Shown: positions 23,598 to 33,062 of the stretch, piece by piece
Position numbering within the stretch: position 1 is the stretch's first letter
How the letters are laid out: every line of letters begins with the position of its first letter
NCBI RefSeq assembly: GCF_009900745.1
Contig: NZ_WXVU01000011.1
Span: 118,578-182,577 of the forward strand
Reading direction: 5' to 3'
DNA length: 64,000 nucleotides
Origin: Chryseobacterium sp. c4a
GTDB lineage: Bacteria; Bacteroidota; Bacteroidia; Flavobacteriales; Weeksellaceae
Position numbers and translations under genes: made by a program
The notes under the pieces: generated by a model
Told to the model about the DNA's origin: nothing
The model's input: the letters and a program-made list of their open reading frames with translations, nothing else
The model's database searches: none

Positions 23598-24386
23598 TTA
23601 CTCCAGAGACCAAAGGATTTCCTGCACATACACGAAAAAGTTGTACATCAGTTCTCCACCATGCCCTAAAGCTCTTACTACAAAACCATTATCTTCCATA
23701 GCAGAAACGCCCACCTCCATATCTTCATGATGCTGTGCTGCAGCTTCTATAATTTCTTCAATCAGACTATTTTTATCTACATTTTCTTTTGTACTATAGA
23801 AGATCAAAGTTCCCTGGTGGGTATATTGCTCAAGATTACCGATACTGCTGATCGGAATCAGATCAGGCTGGATCACCACATTATCTTTTACAACCAATTT
23901 ATTGTTATGATAGATTTCCATCAAGTTCTGGAAACGTCTCAGTTTAAAGACTTCACCATAATGTTTTCTTCCACAAGTAATGATCTCACTGATGATAATC
24001 TGGCTGTTTTTCCCGATATGAATATGGGCTTTACTTTTAAAGTTTGAATCTTCATGCGGAACAATGGGATGCGGAACATAAGCAAAAGAGGTTTCATCCT
24101 CCATCGTTACATTCAACTCCTGAACAGCCTTATCTTCCATATTGAAAAGTCTCTGATACGACTGTGATTGTAACTGAAGGGAAGATCCTTTTTCAAGAGC
24201 TACATCCAGGTGATAATGATCTCCATCCAGAATTCCCGGGGAGGAACTCATCACCATTTGATACAGTTTCTTATCATTTTTCCTCTGCCCTACAGAAACA
24301 ACTCTGAAAGGCAGTGAAACGTAAAGATCCTTCACATATGATTCTCCTCCCTTAAATCCTGCGATAATATTTAAACGACTATCCAT
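23598..24386 (-). CDS. ureD: Urease accessory protein UreD
   Basis: A 262-residue UreD/UreH-type chaperone that binds apo-urease and recruits UreF and UreG for nickel insertion. Characteristic stretches include GILDGDHYHLDVALEKGS, SQSYQRLFN and FAYVPHPIVPHEDSNF. Its start directly abuts the ureG stop (24386/24387), so the two genes are translated together. The length fits the family. Confidence 0.93.
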   Translation of the reverse strand: MDSRLNIIAGFKGGESYVKDLYVSLPFRVVSVGQRKNDKKLYQMVMSSSPGILDGDHYHLDVALEKGSSLQLQSQSYQRLFNMEDKAVQELNVTMEDETSFAYVPHPIVPHEDSNFKSKAHIHIGKNSQIIISEIITCGRKHYGEVFKLRRFQNLMEIYHNNKLVVKDNVVIQPDLIPISSIGNLEQYTHQGTLIFYSTKENVDKNSLIEEIIEAAAQHHEDMEVGVSAMEDNGFVVRALGHGGELMYNFFVYVQEILWSLE

Positions 24387-25025
24387 TTATCTTACTAAGT
24401 TCGGTTCTTCAATTTCTTCTAAAAGAGCATATTTTTTGATCCATCCAATCACTTTATCCAATCCTTCATCTGTTTTAAGATTGGTGAAAACAAAAGGATT
24501 TCCTTTTCTCATTCTTCTGGCATCATTTTCCATTACTTCAAGGCTTGCCCCTACATAAGGAGCCAGGTCGATTTTGTTGATAATCAATAAATCTGATCTT
24601 GTAATACCAGGGCCTCCTTTTCTAGGGATTTTTTCTCCTTCTGCAACATCAATAATGAAAATAGTAACGTCTGCAAGGTCCGGACTGAAAGTTGCAGAAA
24701 GGTTATCACCTCCACTTTCAATAAGAACCAATTCAATTTCAGGGAAACGCGCAGCTAGTTCATCTACTGCTTCAAGGTTCATACTTGCATCTTCACGGAT
24801 CGCAGTGTGAGGACAACCTCCTGTTTCTACTCCGATAATTCTATCATGAGGAAGAAGACTGTTTTTAGCCATAAATTCAGCATCTTCTTTAGTATAAATA
24901 TCATTCGTGATTACTCCAAGATCGTAAGTTCCGAATAATTTTCTGCTTAAACGTTCTAATAATGCAGTTTTTCCTGATCCTACAGGCCCTGCAACTCCTA
25001 CTTTTATATATTTTCTGTTTTCCAT
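24387..25025 (-). CDS. ureG: Urease accessory GTPase UreG
   Basis: A 212-residue SIMIBI GTPase that drives nickel delivery to urease. The P-loop GPVGSGKT is at residues 13-20. The [15 protein letters not shown] motif, with the nickel-binding Cys-Pro-His, and the [12 protein letters not shown] guanine-recognition motif are all intact. It is followed immediately by ureD and preceded, after a 141-base gap, by ureF. Confidence 0.96.
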   Translation of the reverse strand: MENRKYIKVGVAGPVGSGKTALLERLSRKLFGTYDLGVITNDIYTKEDAEFMAKNSLLPHDRIIGVETGGCPHTAIREDASMNLEAVDELAARFPEIELVLIESGGDNLSATFSPDLADVTIFIIDVAEGEKIPRKGGPGITRSDLLIINKIDLAPYVGASLEVMENDARRMRKGNPFVFTNLKTDEGLDKVIGWIKKYALLEEIEEPNLVR

Positions 25026-25166
25026 TTTGTTAAATTTTACTTTGTTTGATTTTTGATTGTTTTAACGCTGAGAGCGCTAAGATTTTTTATTGATGGTGAA
25101 GATTTTTCGTTCGCAGGGGCGTTACACTCAGCAAAGACCTCTTCATCCATTTAACTTATTTATTTT

Positions 25167-25868
25167 CTACGACATATAAAGTCTTGAATAAAGCCTTTCG
25201 TGCTGCATACATCTGATATCAAAAGCTGTATTGCAAAGCCCTACCAGATCTCTGTCCAGCTCCATGGTTTCCCAAACTGTTTTTTCCATAACAGGATATA
25301 AAGCGAATAAGATATCCTGCCCATCAAGCTGTCCTAGCGGAACCAACTTTACCGCATTGGTAATCATTCCGGCAACTGAGGTATAATAAAATCCTAACAG
25401 CGCTTCATATAAAGGAATTTTCATCAAATAAGCATAGACTCCAAATACGATACAGTAATGAGAATTGGCTTCTTTATTTCGAACAGCCTTTTCAAATTCA
25501 TCCATCAATGGGAAGTTGTCTCTTCTTTTGAAGATTTTAATTAACCTTAATCCTAATTTCTGACTAGCTTGGCGGATTTCTTTTGGACATTTTATCGCAT
25601 TACACTCATTATCGAGATCCAAAAGTGCCTGTAAATCTCCTTTTTCGGCTGCTTTATAAGCTAGTTTTACAAAGGCCCCATCATTGAACTTAAGGTTGTA
25701 CTGGAGCATGTTCTGTACAAACTCTCTCGCGGTCTCCAAATTATGAACGATTCTTTCCTGTACATACGTTTCAAGTCCGTTGGAATGCGTATAACCACCG
25801 ATTGGAAGCGTGGGATCTGCAAGATGAAGCAGCCCTGATAAAAAATTTATGTTCATATTATTATTCAT
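25167..25868 (-). CDS. ureF: Urease accessory protein UreF
   Basis: A 233-residue helical UreF, which bridges UreD and UreG in the maturation complex. Family stretches are ADPTLPIGGYTHSNGLETYV near the N-terminus and VPLGQLDGQDILFAL near the C-terminus. Its start overlaps the ureE stop by 8 bases. The 141-base gap before ureG is longer than other junctions of the cluster and holds no gene that I can see. Confidence 0.94.
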   Translation of the reverse strand: MNNNMNINFLSGLLHLADPTLPIGGYTHSNGLETYVQERIVHNLETAREFVQNMLQYNLKFNDGAFVKLAYKAAEKGDLQALLDLDNECNAIKCPKEIRQASQKLGLRLIKIFKRRDNFPLMDEFEKAVRNKEANSHYCIVFGVYAYLMKIPLYEALLGFYYTSVAGMITNAVKLVPLGQLDGQDILFALYPVMEKTVWETMELDRDLVGLCNTAFDIRCMQHERLYSRLYMS

Positions 25869-26370
25869 CTTTTGGAGCGGCCATTTTTAAGATTTTGGTA
25901 AAAATTGTAGAGCCAAGACTTCCGTGTCCGTGAGGTTCTACATTCGATTTTAGAAGATTAAGCAGCTTTACCGATTGTTTTACCGGTTTAAAACCACTTG
26001 CTTCCAGCCATCTGAACATAGGCATTTCAAACGGAAGCAATACTTTATCTTCTTGAATGAAAAGCGGAATATGCTTGTTTCCGATTTCATAACATACTGT
26101 TCCCATTTCCAATAAAGATCCGGGAACCATTACGATGGCCTCTGTTTCCAGAACATTGATCGCAATTACTTTTTCTGCATCCTCAAAAAGAATATCTCCT
26201 TCACGCAAACGCTGCCCTTCTTTTAGAAATTTGATGGCAACATCTACCCCATTTCTGGTTCTTTTACGTTGAATCCTTTTCGTGGTTTCAAACCATTCAA
26301 GATCCAGATAATCTATATTCTTTTGGGTAGGATTTTCGGTGAGATTGCCTATGGTTTGATTAATTATCAT
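25861..26370 (-). CDS. ureE: Urease accessory protein UreE
   Basis: A 169-residue nickel metallochaperone. The N-terminal domain starts MIINQTIGNLTENP, and the metal-binding domain ends with EPHGHGSLGS, which contributes nickel-binding histidines; the long His tail of some UreE proteins is absent. I chose the start at 26370 rather than the in-frame ATG at 26397, because MIINQTIGN is the natural family start and it reduces the overlap with the upstream barrel gene to 11 bases. Confidence 0.9.
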   Translation of the reverse strand: MIINQTIGNLTENPTQKNIDYLDLEWFETTKRIQRKRTRNGVDVAIKFLKEGQRLREGDILFEDAEKVIAINVLETEAIVMVPGSLLEMGTVCYEIGNKHIPLFIQEDKVLLPFEMPMFRWLEASGFKPVKQSVKLLNLLKSNVEPHGHGSLGSTIFTKILKMAAPKDE

Positions 26371-27010
26371 CTTTAGCCGATTTTTTTCTGAAGTCAAAGT
26401 TTTTAGAAATGCCTACCCCGAATGTTGAACCACTGATTCCTGCTACATAGCTCTTCGTCCAACCTTCTTGTTTGGTTTTCGTCTGAAGCATTGAAAGTTC
26501 TGCAAATTTGAATTTCAACGCCCAGCCACCGCCTAATAAAACTCCGATCAAAGGGTAAGCACGGAGACGGAAACCATTAAAGTTCTCCATCGCATCAGCC
26601 GTGATTGTCTGTTGTTGTCCCCATACATAATGAGCATCTACCTGTCCGATCAATACAAAGTACTTTCCAAGCATTACCGATGGGCTATACCAAATTCCGG
26701 CTTCATTTTGTTTATAAACAACATTATGGTTCACAGAATTCTGAGAGTAAGCATAATTAACCCCGATAAGGTCATTATTATTGATAAAATATCCTACTCC
26801 AAGGGGCGCGCTGGAAACGGTACTGCTGCTGTTTGTAGGAGTTGTGACCTTTGAGTAATCCAATGAACCATACATCATAAATTGTCCTTTTGGCCCATCT
26901 TCATCACTTTTAAGCCTGTGTCCTCCTAAAAATTGAGCACTCACTTTACCAGAAAATAAAGACATTCCGGCTACAGCAAGAGAAAAAACTGTTTTATTTA
27001 AATATTTCAT
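26360..27010 (-). CDS. Outer-membrane beta-barrel protein inside the urease cluster
   Basis: A 216-residue protein with a Sec signal peptide (SLAVAGMSLFSGKVSAQ) and alternating hydrophobic/polar strands ending in GVGISKNFDF, typical of small eight-stranded OmpW- or PorT-like barrels. It lies between ureC and ureE on the same strand, 113 bases after ureC and overlapping ureE, so it is co-transcribed with urease. A role in passage of urea, ammonia or nickel across the outer membrane is possible but only inferred. Confidence 0.75.
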   Translation of the reverse strand: MKYLNKTVFSLAVAGMSLFSGKVSAQFLGGHRLKSDEDGPKGQFMMYGSLDYSKVTTPTNSSSTVSSAPLGVGYFINNNDLIGVNYAYSQNSVNHNVVYKQNEAGIWYSPSVMLGKYFVLIGQVDAHYVWGQQQTITADAMENFNGFRLRAYPLIGVLLGGGWALKFKFAELSMLQTKTKQEGWTKSYVAGISGSTFGVGISKNFDFRKKSAKDDN

Positions 27011-27123
27011 TCTAAACGTAGTTCTATAATTGTTTTAAAATAGGGTCTGATAAATCTTTTTTTGCTGTTAAATAAACCTAACAGGTTTTTAAAATCTGTT
27101 AGGTTTTATTGATAAGATTTATC

Positions 27124-28845
27124 TTAGAACAAGTAATACAACTGTGTTAAAGGAAGTGTCTCTGCCGGTTCGCAAGTGATGTATTCACCATCTACCGTTA
27201 CTTTATAGTTTTCAGGATTTACTTCAATTAGAGGAGTCTTATCGTTATGGATAAGGTCTTTTTTACCAATATTTCTACAGTTTTTCACTGGAAGAATCAT
27301 TTTTTCTAATCCGTAAGAAGCAATCGTTCCGTTATCGATAGAGATCTGAGATACGAAGTTGGCACAAATACCATACTTAGCTTTTCCGTGAGCTCCAAAC
27401 ATATTTCTGTAAATAATTGGCTGTGGCGTTGGAATAGAAGCGTTAGGATCTCCCATTTTTGCAGCAATTACAAATCCTCCTTTTACAATCATTTCAGGTT
27501 TCACTCCGAATAAAGCTGGCTTCCAGATTACTAAATCTGCTAGTTTTCCTTCTTCAAGAGATCCTACGTATTCTGAAATACCGTGTGCAATCGCCGGGTT
27601 GATGGTATATTTGGCAACATATCTTTTTGCACGATAGTTATCGTTTCCACTATCCTTATCTTCCGCTAAATCACCTCTCTGCCCCTTCATTTTGCTTGCC
27701 GTCTGCCAGGTTCTTGTAATCACTTCACCTGGTCTACCCATTGCCTGAGAGTCTGAACTCATGATACTGAAAACTCCCATGTCATGAAGGATATCTTCTG
27801 CTGCAATGGTTTCAGGACGAATACGAGAATCTGCGAATGCCACATCTTCAGGGATGTTTTTACTCAAATGGTGGCAAACCATCAACATATCTAAGTGCTC
27901 GTCGATTGTATTGACTGTATAAGGACGCGTAGGGTTGGTAGACGCAGGTAATACGTTTGGATACATCGCAGCTTTGATGATGTCCGGCGCGTGACCTCCA
28001 CCTGCACCTTCCGTGTGGAATGTATGGATTACTCTTCCATTGATCGCTCTCATCGTATCTTCAAGGAAACCACCTTCATTTAAAGTATCTGTGTGGATGG
28101 CAACCTGAACGTCATATTTATCTGCTACTTTTAAAGCAGCATCAATAGTTGCTGGCGTTGCTCCCCAGTCTTCGTGAATTTTTACTCCTAAAGCTCCCGC
28201 CTCAACTTGTTCTTCGATAGGCTCTTCTGCTGAGCAGTTTCCTTTTCCGAAGAACCCTAAATTCATTGGATACTCTTCTGCTGCTTCAAGCATTTTCTGC
28301 ATGTTGAATTTCCCTGGAGTTACTGTTGTAGCATTCGTTCCGTCGTTAGGGCCTGTTCCTCCTCCGATCATGGTAGTGATCCCACTATATAGAGAGGTTT
28401 CAATTTGTTGTGGGCAGATATAATGAATGTGAGTATCAATTCCTCCGGCAGTTACGATATATCCTTTTCCACCATGAACTTCAGTAGAAGCCCCAATGAT
28501 CATGTTAGGAGATACTCCATCCATGGTATCAGGGTTACCTGCTTTACCGATTCCTACGATTTTACCATCTTTAATCCCGATATCACCTTTTACAATTCCC
28601 CAGTGATCGATAATTACTGCTCCTGTAATACAAAGATCCAGAACTCCTTCATCTCTTTTTGCAGTAACATTTTGTCCCATACCATCACGTACGGTTTTAC
28701 CTCCTCCAAAAACGGCTTCGTCTCCGTAATGGGTGAAATCTTTTTCAATTTCAATAATAATTTCAGTGTCTCCCAGTCTGATTTTATCTCCGGCTGTAGG
28801 ACCTAATATATTGGCGTACTGTTTTCTATCTACGTTTAAGCTCAT
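27124..28845 (-). CDS. ureC: Urease alpha subunit (catalytic)
   Basis: A 573-residue catalytic subunit that hydrolyses urea to ammonia and carbamate. Visible active-site elements are His139 and His141 in GGIDTHIH, the carbamylated Lys222 in [12 protein letters not shown], the nickel-ligand histidines in [10 protein letters not shown] and [18 protein letters not shown], and the mobile-flap CHHLS motif. Length and domains match bacterial UreC. Its start directly follows the ureB stop. Confidence 0.98.
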   Translation of the reverse strand: MSLNVDRKQYANILGPTAGDKIRLGDTEIIIEIEKDFTHYGDEAVFGGGKTVRDGMGQNVTAKRDEGVLDLCITGAVIIDHWGIVKGDIGIKDGKIVGIGKAGNPDTMDGVSPNMIIGASTEVHGGKGYIVTAGGIDTHIHYICPQQIETSLYSGITTMIGGGTGPNDGTNATTVTPGKFNMQKMLEAAEEYPMNLGFFGKGNCSAEEPIEEQVEAGALGVKIHEDWGATPATIDAALKVADKYDVQVAIHTDTLNEGGFLEDTMRAINGRVIHTFHTEGAGGGHAPDIIKAAMYPNVLPASTNPTRPYTVNTIDEHLDMLMVCHHLSKNIPEDVAFADSRIRPETIAAEDILHDMGVFSIMSSDSQAMGRPGEVITRTWQTASKMKGQRGDLAEDKDSGNDNYRAKRYVAKYTINPAIAHGISEYVGSLEEGKLADLVIWKPALFGVKPEMIVKGGFVIAAKMGDPNASIPTPQPIIYRNMFGAHGKAKYGICANFVSQISIDNGTIASYGLEKMILPVKNCRNIGKKDLIHNDKTPLIEVNPENYKVTVDGEYITCEPAETLPLTQLYYLF

Positions 28846-28846
28846 T

Positions 28847-29221
28847 TTACTGATTTTTAAAGTTTAACTCCTGAACTTTTGCTAAGCTTGCTTTTTTCTG
28901 ATCTTCAGAATCTACCTGTCCATCAACAAGGTTATTGAAGCCCATTGCTTTTTTAGTTCCTCCTATTTCTACCAATTCCACTTCTTTTTCTTCTCCCGGC
29001 TCGAAACGTACTGCAGTACTTGCTACAATATTCAATCTCTTTCCGAAAGCTTTTTCACGATCAAAGCTCATCGCCTTGTTCACTTCGAAAAAGTGAAAGT
29101 GTGATCCTACCTGGATAGGACGGTCTCCCGTGTTGGTTACTTTTATTTTAACTGTTTCTCTGCCTTCGTTGCAGATAATAGTACCTTCTTTTACAAAAAT
29201 TTCTCCTGGTATCATAATCAA
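28847..29221 (-). CDS. ureB: Urease beta subunit
   Basis: A 124-residue UreB starting [20 protein letters not shown] and containing the family stretch [19 protein letters not shown]. The structural beta subunit packs against UreA and UreC. The C-terminus is slightly extended and charged. It lies between ureA and ureC with spacings of 6 and 1 bases, a tight ureABC operon. Confidence 0.97.
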   Translation of the reverse strand: MIMIPGEIFVKEGTIICNEGRETVKIKVTNTGDRPIQVGSHFHFFEVNKAMSFDREKAFGKRLNIVASTAVRFEPGEEKEVELVEIGGTKKAMGFNNLVDGQVDSEDQKKASLAKVQELNFKNQ

Positions 29222-29227
29222 TAGGAA

Positions 29228-29530
29228 TTAACGGATTGGGTTGTGTACGGTTACCAGCTTCGTTCCATCAGGGAATGTAGCTTCGATCTGAACATCGTGG
29301 ATCATTTCTGATACACCCGGCATCACATCTTCTTTAGTCAGAAGATTTGCGCCTTCTTGCATGAGTTCAGCAACTTTTTTTCCATCTCTTGCTCCTTCAA
29401 GCAAGAAGTGACTGATTAATGCAATAGATTCTGGGTAGTTTAATTTAAGGCCTCTAGCCTTTCTTTTTAGAGCCAGCTCGCCTGCCAGAAATAGCATAAG
29501 CTTCTCCGTTTCTCTCGGTGTTAAGTGCAT
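29228..29530 (-). CDS. ureA: Urease gamma subunit
   Basis: A 100-residue UreA starting [20 protein letters not shown], with the family's [11 protein letters not shown] and [11 protein letters not shown] stretches and the end VTVHNPIR. An in-frame ATG at 29662 would add 44 residues unlike any UreA, so I place the start at 29530. It is the first structural gene of the urease operon. Confidence 0.96.
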   Translation of the reverse strand: MHLTPRETEKLMLFLAGELALKRKARGLKLNYPESIALISHFLLEGARDGKKVAELMQEGANLLTKEDVMPGVSEMIHDVQIEATFPDGTKLVTVHNPIR

Positions 29531-29688
29531 AGTATTTTTATTTAAAATTGGACAAACAGTATCCGGTTCGCCTTTCTCAAAAGACAAATTGATATGTTCA
29601 AAAAATGTAAAATGTGGAATGAAGCCTATGGATCTGTATCTACCATAGAATACAAACCACAAAGGATCATTAAAAGTTTAAAATAAGA

Positions 29689-30054
29689 TTAGCAGCCCGC
29701 TATTTGCAGGGAATGATACAGAATGTATCTTGGTGCTGTAATATAAACACGATTTTGAACGGCCGCAACCGGTGTATTAAAAGTATACTTATCAAAGAAA
29801 TAGTTGAGCCATTGCTGAGCAAGTATTGAATAATCAAATTTTACTTTCTCCCAATCATTAGAATCCTGTACATCCTGGGCATCTGAAAAACTATAGATTT
29901 CAGGCTGAGTCTGCTGATCGGATTTTTGTTGAAGAAGATGAATTTTTGATAAGAGATCAGAGTATGATTTAGTTTTTCCCGTATGTGTAAGAAGACCTAC
30001 ACATAAAGCTGAGAAAAATAATACAAAAGAGAAAAATAGGACTCTTTTTTTCAT
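29689..30054 (-). CDS. Unrecognised membrane-anchored or secreted protein upstream of urease
   Basis: A 121-residue protein with a basic start and a hydrophobic signal or anchor (VLFFSFVLFFSALCVGLL), followed by a soluble domain ending in a Cys. I do not recognise it. It precedes ureA on the same strand with a gap of about 158 bases, so co-transcription is possible but not certain. Confidence 0.6.
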   Translation of the reverse strand: MKKRVLFFSFVLFFSALCVGLLTHTGKTKSYSDLLSKIHLLQQKSDQQTQPEIYSFSDAQDVQDSNDWEKVKFDYSILAQQWLNYFFDKYTFNTPVAAVQNRVYITAPRYILYHSLQIAGC

Positions 30055-30466
30055 GTCTGATAATAATGGTGTAAAATTAGAGTAATCTTAAATTCCGGGC
30101 TATCAAAAAAATTATTTAAAATGTTCAAAATCGCAACAAATACAATTTTATATAAATTTAACATTTCTTTATAAATCCTTTATTTACAATACTTAAAGAC
30201 TATTAATGAACTATGACAAATATTTTATTGTCCCAATTCCAATAATTACAACAATCCTCTATATCTTTTTCTTCTATATAAAGAATCGAATAAATATATT
30301 AAATAAATTCAATATAAAACATTAAAAAAACGTTATATATCAATGTTTTCTTGACAATAAAGTTTATTTCACAAAAAGAGATCGGATTTTTTTCTTTCCT
30401 TATAATTATCGTAAATTTGTATACAACTTACTTATTTTAATTTTAATAAAAATAATAAAACGTAAT
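30055..30466. other. AT-rich divergent intergenic region
   Basis: About 410 very AT-rich bases between the leftward urease-side gene and pruA. No gene seen. It holds the pruA -7 element at 30412-30419; a promoter for the leftward genes should lie near 30060-30150 but was not pinned down. Confidence 0.5.
30412..30419 (+). promoter_or_regulatory. -7 promoter element (TAAATTTG) of pruA
   Basis: TAAATTTG matches the Bacteroidetes TAnnTTTG consensus and lies 47 bases before the pruA start. Confidence 0.55.
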
Positions 30467-32092
30467 ATGTCAAAAGCAATTTCGCAAGTACCATTAGCGG
30501 TAAACGAACCGGTAAATTCTTATGAACCGGGATCTCCAGAAGTTAAAAGCCTTATCAACACTTACAAAAAAATGTGGGCTGAGAAGGTAGAAATCCCAAT
30601 GATCATTAATGGAAAGGAAGTAAAAACTGATTCAAAAGTACAGCTTCAATCTCCACAGGATCATGCACACGACTTCGGATTTTACTACCAAGGTGGTATG
30701 CAACATGTGGATGACGCTATCAACGCGGCATTGGCAGCTAAAGAAGCATGGAATGAACTAGGTTGGGAACAACGTGCAGCAATTTTCTTAAAGGCGGCTG
30801 ATCTATTGGCAGGCCCTTACAGAGATGTAATTAATGCAGCGACAATGATCGGACAGTCTAAAAATGTACACCAGGCTGAAATTGATTCTGCTTGTGAGTT
30901 CATCGACTTTTTAAGATTCAATGTAGAGTTCATGACTGAAATGTATTCTGAGCAGCCAGTTTCTGATAACGGAATCTGGAACCGTGTAGAGTACAGACCA
31001 CTAGAAGGATTCTGCTTTGCAGTAACTCCATTCAACTTTACAGCTATTTCAGGAAATCTTCCAACTTGTATGGCAATGTTAGGAAACGTTGTGGTATGGA
31101 AGCCTTCTGACAAGCAGGTTTATTCAGCAAAAGTAATCATGGATGTATTAATTGAGGCTGGTCTTCCTGCTGGGGTTATCAACATGATCTTTACAGATGG
31201 TAAAGAAACTGCTGAGAAAGTATTAGCTCACAAAGATTTTGCAGGTCTTCACTTCACAGGTTCTACAAAAGTATTCCAGGGAATGTGGAAAATGATCGGT
31301 GATAATATCCACAACTACAGAACTTATCCAAGAATTGTTGGAGAAACTGGTGGTAAAGATTTCGTAATTGCTCACCCTTCTGCAAACGTAGAGGCAGTAG
31401 CTACTGCTTTAGTAAGAGGTGCTTTCGAATACCAAGGACAGAAATGTTCTGCGGCTTCAAGAGCTTATGTACCTAAGTCTCTTTGGGCTGATGTGAAAAA
31501 AGTAATGGAAGCTCAAATGGCTACTATTAAAATCGGTTCTCCTGAAGATACATCTAACTTCGTAAACGCTGTAATCGACAAAAATTCTTTCGAAAAATGT
31601 AAAGGATATATTACAAGAGCAAACGAATCTTCTGAGGCTACTGTAGCAATCGGTGGAACTTGTGATGATTCTAAAGGATGGTTTGTACACCCAACAGTAA
31701 TTGAAACTACAAACCCTCAATACGAAAGTATGGTAGAAGAAATCTTCGGCCCAATCCTTTCTGTATTTGTATACGAAGATCAGGACTGGAAAGAAACTCT
31801 TAAATTAGTTGATTCTTCTTCTCCTTATTCACTAACAGGTTCTGTATTCTCTCAAGACCGTTACGCTATTGCTGAGGCTTACAAAGCTTTAGAAAACGCA
31901 TCTGGTAACTTCTACATCAATGATAAGCCAACTGGTGCTGTAGTAGGTCAACAACCTTTCGGTGGTGGTAGAGCTTCAGGAACTAACGATAAAGCGGGTT
32001 CTAAAATGAACCTTCTTAGATGGACATCTGTAAGAAGTGTGAAAGAAACTTTTGTTTCTCCAAAAGATTACAAATATCCATACCTAGGGTAA
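30467..32092 (+). CDS. pruA: L-glutamate gamma-semialdehyde (P5C) dehydrogenase
   Basis: A 541-residue NAD-dependent aldehyde dehydrogenase of the 1-pyrroline-5-carboxylate class, which oxidises glutamate semialdehyde in proline breakdown. Visible elements are VTPFNFTAISGNLPT, VVWKPSDKQV, GLHFTGSTKVF, the catalytic glutamate in IVGETGGKD, and the nucleophile Cys in GAFEYQGQKCSAASRAYVP, which is the P5C dehydrogenase version of that motif. Length and single-domain layout fit. It stands alone, with its own promoter and terminator. Confidence 0.95.
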   Translation: MSKAISQVPLAVNEPVNSYEPGSPEVKSLINTYKKMWAEKVEIPMIINGKEVKTDSKVQLQSPQDHAHDFGFYYQGGMQHVDDAINAALAAKEAWNELGWEQRAAIFLKAADLLAGPYRDVINAATMIGQSKNVHQAEIDSACEFIDFLRFNVEFMTEMYSEQPVSDNGIWNRVEYRPLEGFCFAVTPFNFTAISGNLPTCMAMLGNVVVWKPSDKQVYSAKVIMDVLIEAGLPAGVINMIFTDGKETAEKVLAHKDFAGLHFTGSTKVFQGMWKMIGDNIHNYRTYPRIVGETGGKDFVIAHPSANVEAVATALVRGAFEYQGQKCSAASRAYVPKSLWADVKKVMEAQMATIKIGSPEDTSNFVNAVIDKNSFEKCKGYITRANESSEATVAIGGTCDDSKGWFVHPTVIETTNPQYESMVEEIFGPILSVFVYEDQDWKETLKLVDSSSPYSLTGSVFSQDRYAIAEAYKALENASGNFYINDKPTGAVVGQQPFGGGRASGTNDKAGSKMNLLRWTSVRSVKETFVSPKDYKYPYLG

Positions 32093-32152
32093 TTATAAAT
32101 AATGAGCAATAGACAATAAGTATAAGTAATTGTTGTCTTGTTCTTTCAACAC

Positions 32153-32184
32153 AGCCTCGGAATTTCGGTTTCGGGGCTTTTTTA
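32153..32184 (+). terminator. Terminator of pruA
   Basis: AGCCTCGGAA at 32153-32162 pairs (two wobbles) with TTTCGGGGCT at 32169-32178 and is followed by a T run. It lies 60 bases after the pruA stop. Confidence 0.75.
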
Positions 32185-32306
32185 TGGTGTGTTGCGAGAT
32201 GTCAGGATACGAGATACGGGGTGAAAGTTCAAGATTTCCATACTTTCACTGATCACTAGCAATTCATTATTCACTTGCGAAGCAAAACCGCCCCTTGAAA
32301 TTGAAA

Positions 32307-32339
32307 ACTAAAACATCTATCATCTCTTCGTCTATTATC
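32307..32339. repeat. 33-bp dispersed repeat, copy 2
   Basis: The sequence matches the reverse complement of 21492-21524 with one mismatch. It sits in the 400-base gap between pruA and the lipoprotein gene at 32490, which otherwise holds the pruA terminator and G-rich or CT-rich low-complexity stretches. Confidence 0.7.
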
Positions 32340-32489
32340 CCCCATTTCTAATACTCTAACACTCTCAAACCCTCCCATTTCCTTACTACCTAACATCTTT
32401 TAACAAACTTTACCTATATTTTACGACTTCCAGTCCCTTGTTAGGAATAAAAATTGTTTTTTCATCAATACACCCCAAAATAAAATTGT

Positions 32490-32699
32490 ATGAAAAAGTT
32501 ATTGCTAACAGCCATCGGCATAGGATTATTTGCAGTGAGCTGTGGAACCAAGGAGTCATCCATGTCTACAAGTAATAGTGATTCAGTTAATACACGGGCT
32601 GCATCGCCAACTACAACAGACACCATGACCACAAAAATGAAGAATCCTGATAGTATCAAGATGAAAAAGGATTCGATGGCAACACCTCCTGCCAAGTAG
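32490..32699 (+). CDS. Small lipoprotein (Ser/Thr/Lys-rich)
   Basis: A 69-residue lipoprotein: MKKLLLTAIGIGLFAVSCG with Cys18 as the lipidation site, then a low-complexity Ser/Thr/Asp/Lys tail. It resembles the lipoprotein at 33063 in layout (a CG/CAQ start, DSxxxR blocks, a KTDS or KKDS-type tail), so the two may be old paralogues. Function unknown. A terminator follows 29 bases after the stop. Confidence 0.75.
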   Translation: MKKLLLTAIGIGLFAVSCGTKESSMSTSNSDSVNTRAASPTTTDTMTTKMKNPDSIKMKKDSMATPPAK

Positions 32700-32727
32700 T
32701 ATTATATACGTTTAATTTAAAATGGAA

Positions 32728-32759
32728 AATCTGCAGATGAAAGCGCTGCAGATTTTTTT
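32728..32759 (+). terminator. Terminator of the 32490 lipoprotein gene
   Basis: AATCTGCAG at 32728-32736 and CTGCAGATT at 32746-32754 form a perfect nine-pair stem followed by a T run. Confidence 0.8.
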
Positions 32760-32814
32760 GATAATAGGTTTAAGGATAAATACATTAATTGACTTATTGG
32801 ATGAAAAAAATAGG

Positions 32815-32884
32815 TTTTGGCTAAAGCCAATGAATTGGTTTATTTTATTTATTGAGCGGCCAGGCTAAAGCCCGCCCCTATTGA
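32815..32884. repeat. GGGCTAAAGCCC dispersed palindromic repeat, copy 2
   Basis: The unit starts TTTTGGCTAAAGCCAATGAA and ends with AGGCTAAAGCCCGCC plus CCTATTGA. The second palindrome is degenerate compared with the copy at 23514. Confidence 0.7.
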
Positions 32885-32937
32885 TGTTGATATCCTCATG
32901 CATATGTACACAGATAAAAGTTGTTTAACGACAAGAT

Positions 32938-33021
32938 CTTTTATCTTTTATCTTTTATCTTTTATCTTTTATCTTTTATCTTTTATCTTTTATCTTTTAT
33001 CTTTTATCTTTTATCTTTTAT
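32938..33021. repeat. Twelve perfect tandem copies of the heptamer CTTTTAT
   Basis: Eighty-four bases are exactly twelve repeats of CTTTTAT with no mismatch. The array ends three bases before a TATATTTG -7 element and so fills the place where the -33 element of the 33063 gene would be. Perfect short repeats of this kind change copy number by slippage. Confidence 0.9.
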
Positions 33022-33024
33022 CTC

Positions 33025-33032
33025 TATATTTG
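33025..33032 (+). promoter_or_regulatory. -7 promoter element (TATATTTG) next to the heptamer array
   Basis: TATATTTG matches TAnnTTTG and lies 30 bases before the start at 33063. The upstream promoter region consists entirely of the heptamer repeats, so repeat number may alter promoter strength. Confidence 0.6.
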
Positions 33033-33062
33033 ATTAATCACCAAACATAAAAAAGTATTATT

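Noticed and set aside
29531..29662. A 44-residue N-terminal extension of UreA from the ATG at 29662
   Set aside because: UreA is about 100 residues and starts MHLTPRE; the extension does not resemble any UreA.
32938..33021. The heptamer array as a CRISPR or satellite-type origin
   Set aside because: A 7-base unit without spacers is a simple tandem repeat; no replication-related sites accompany it.
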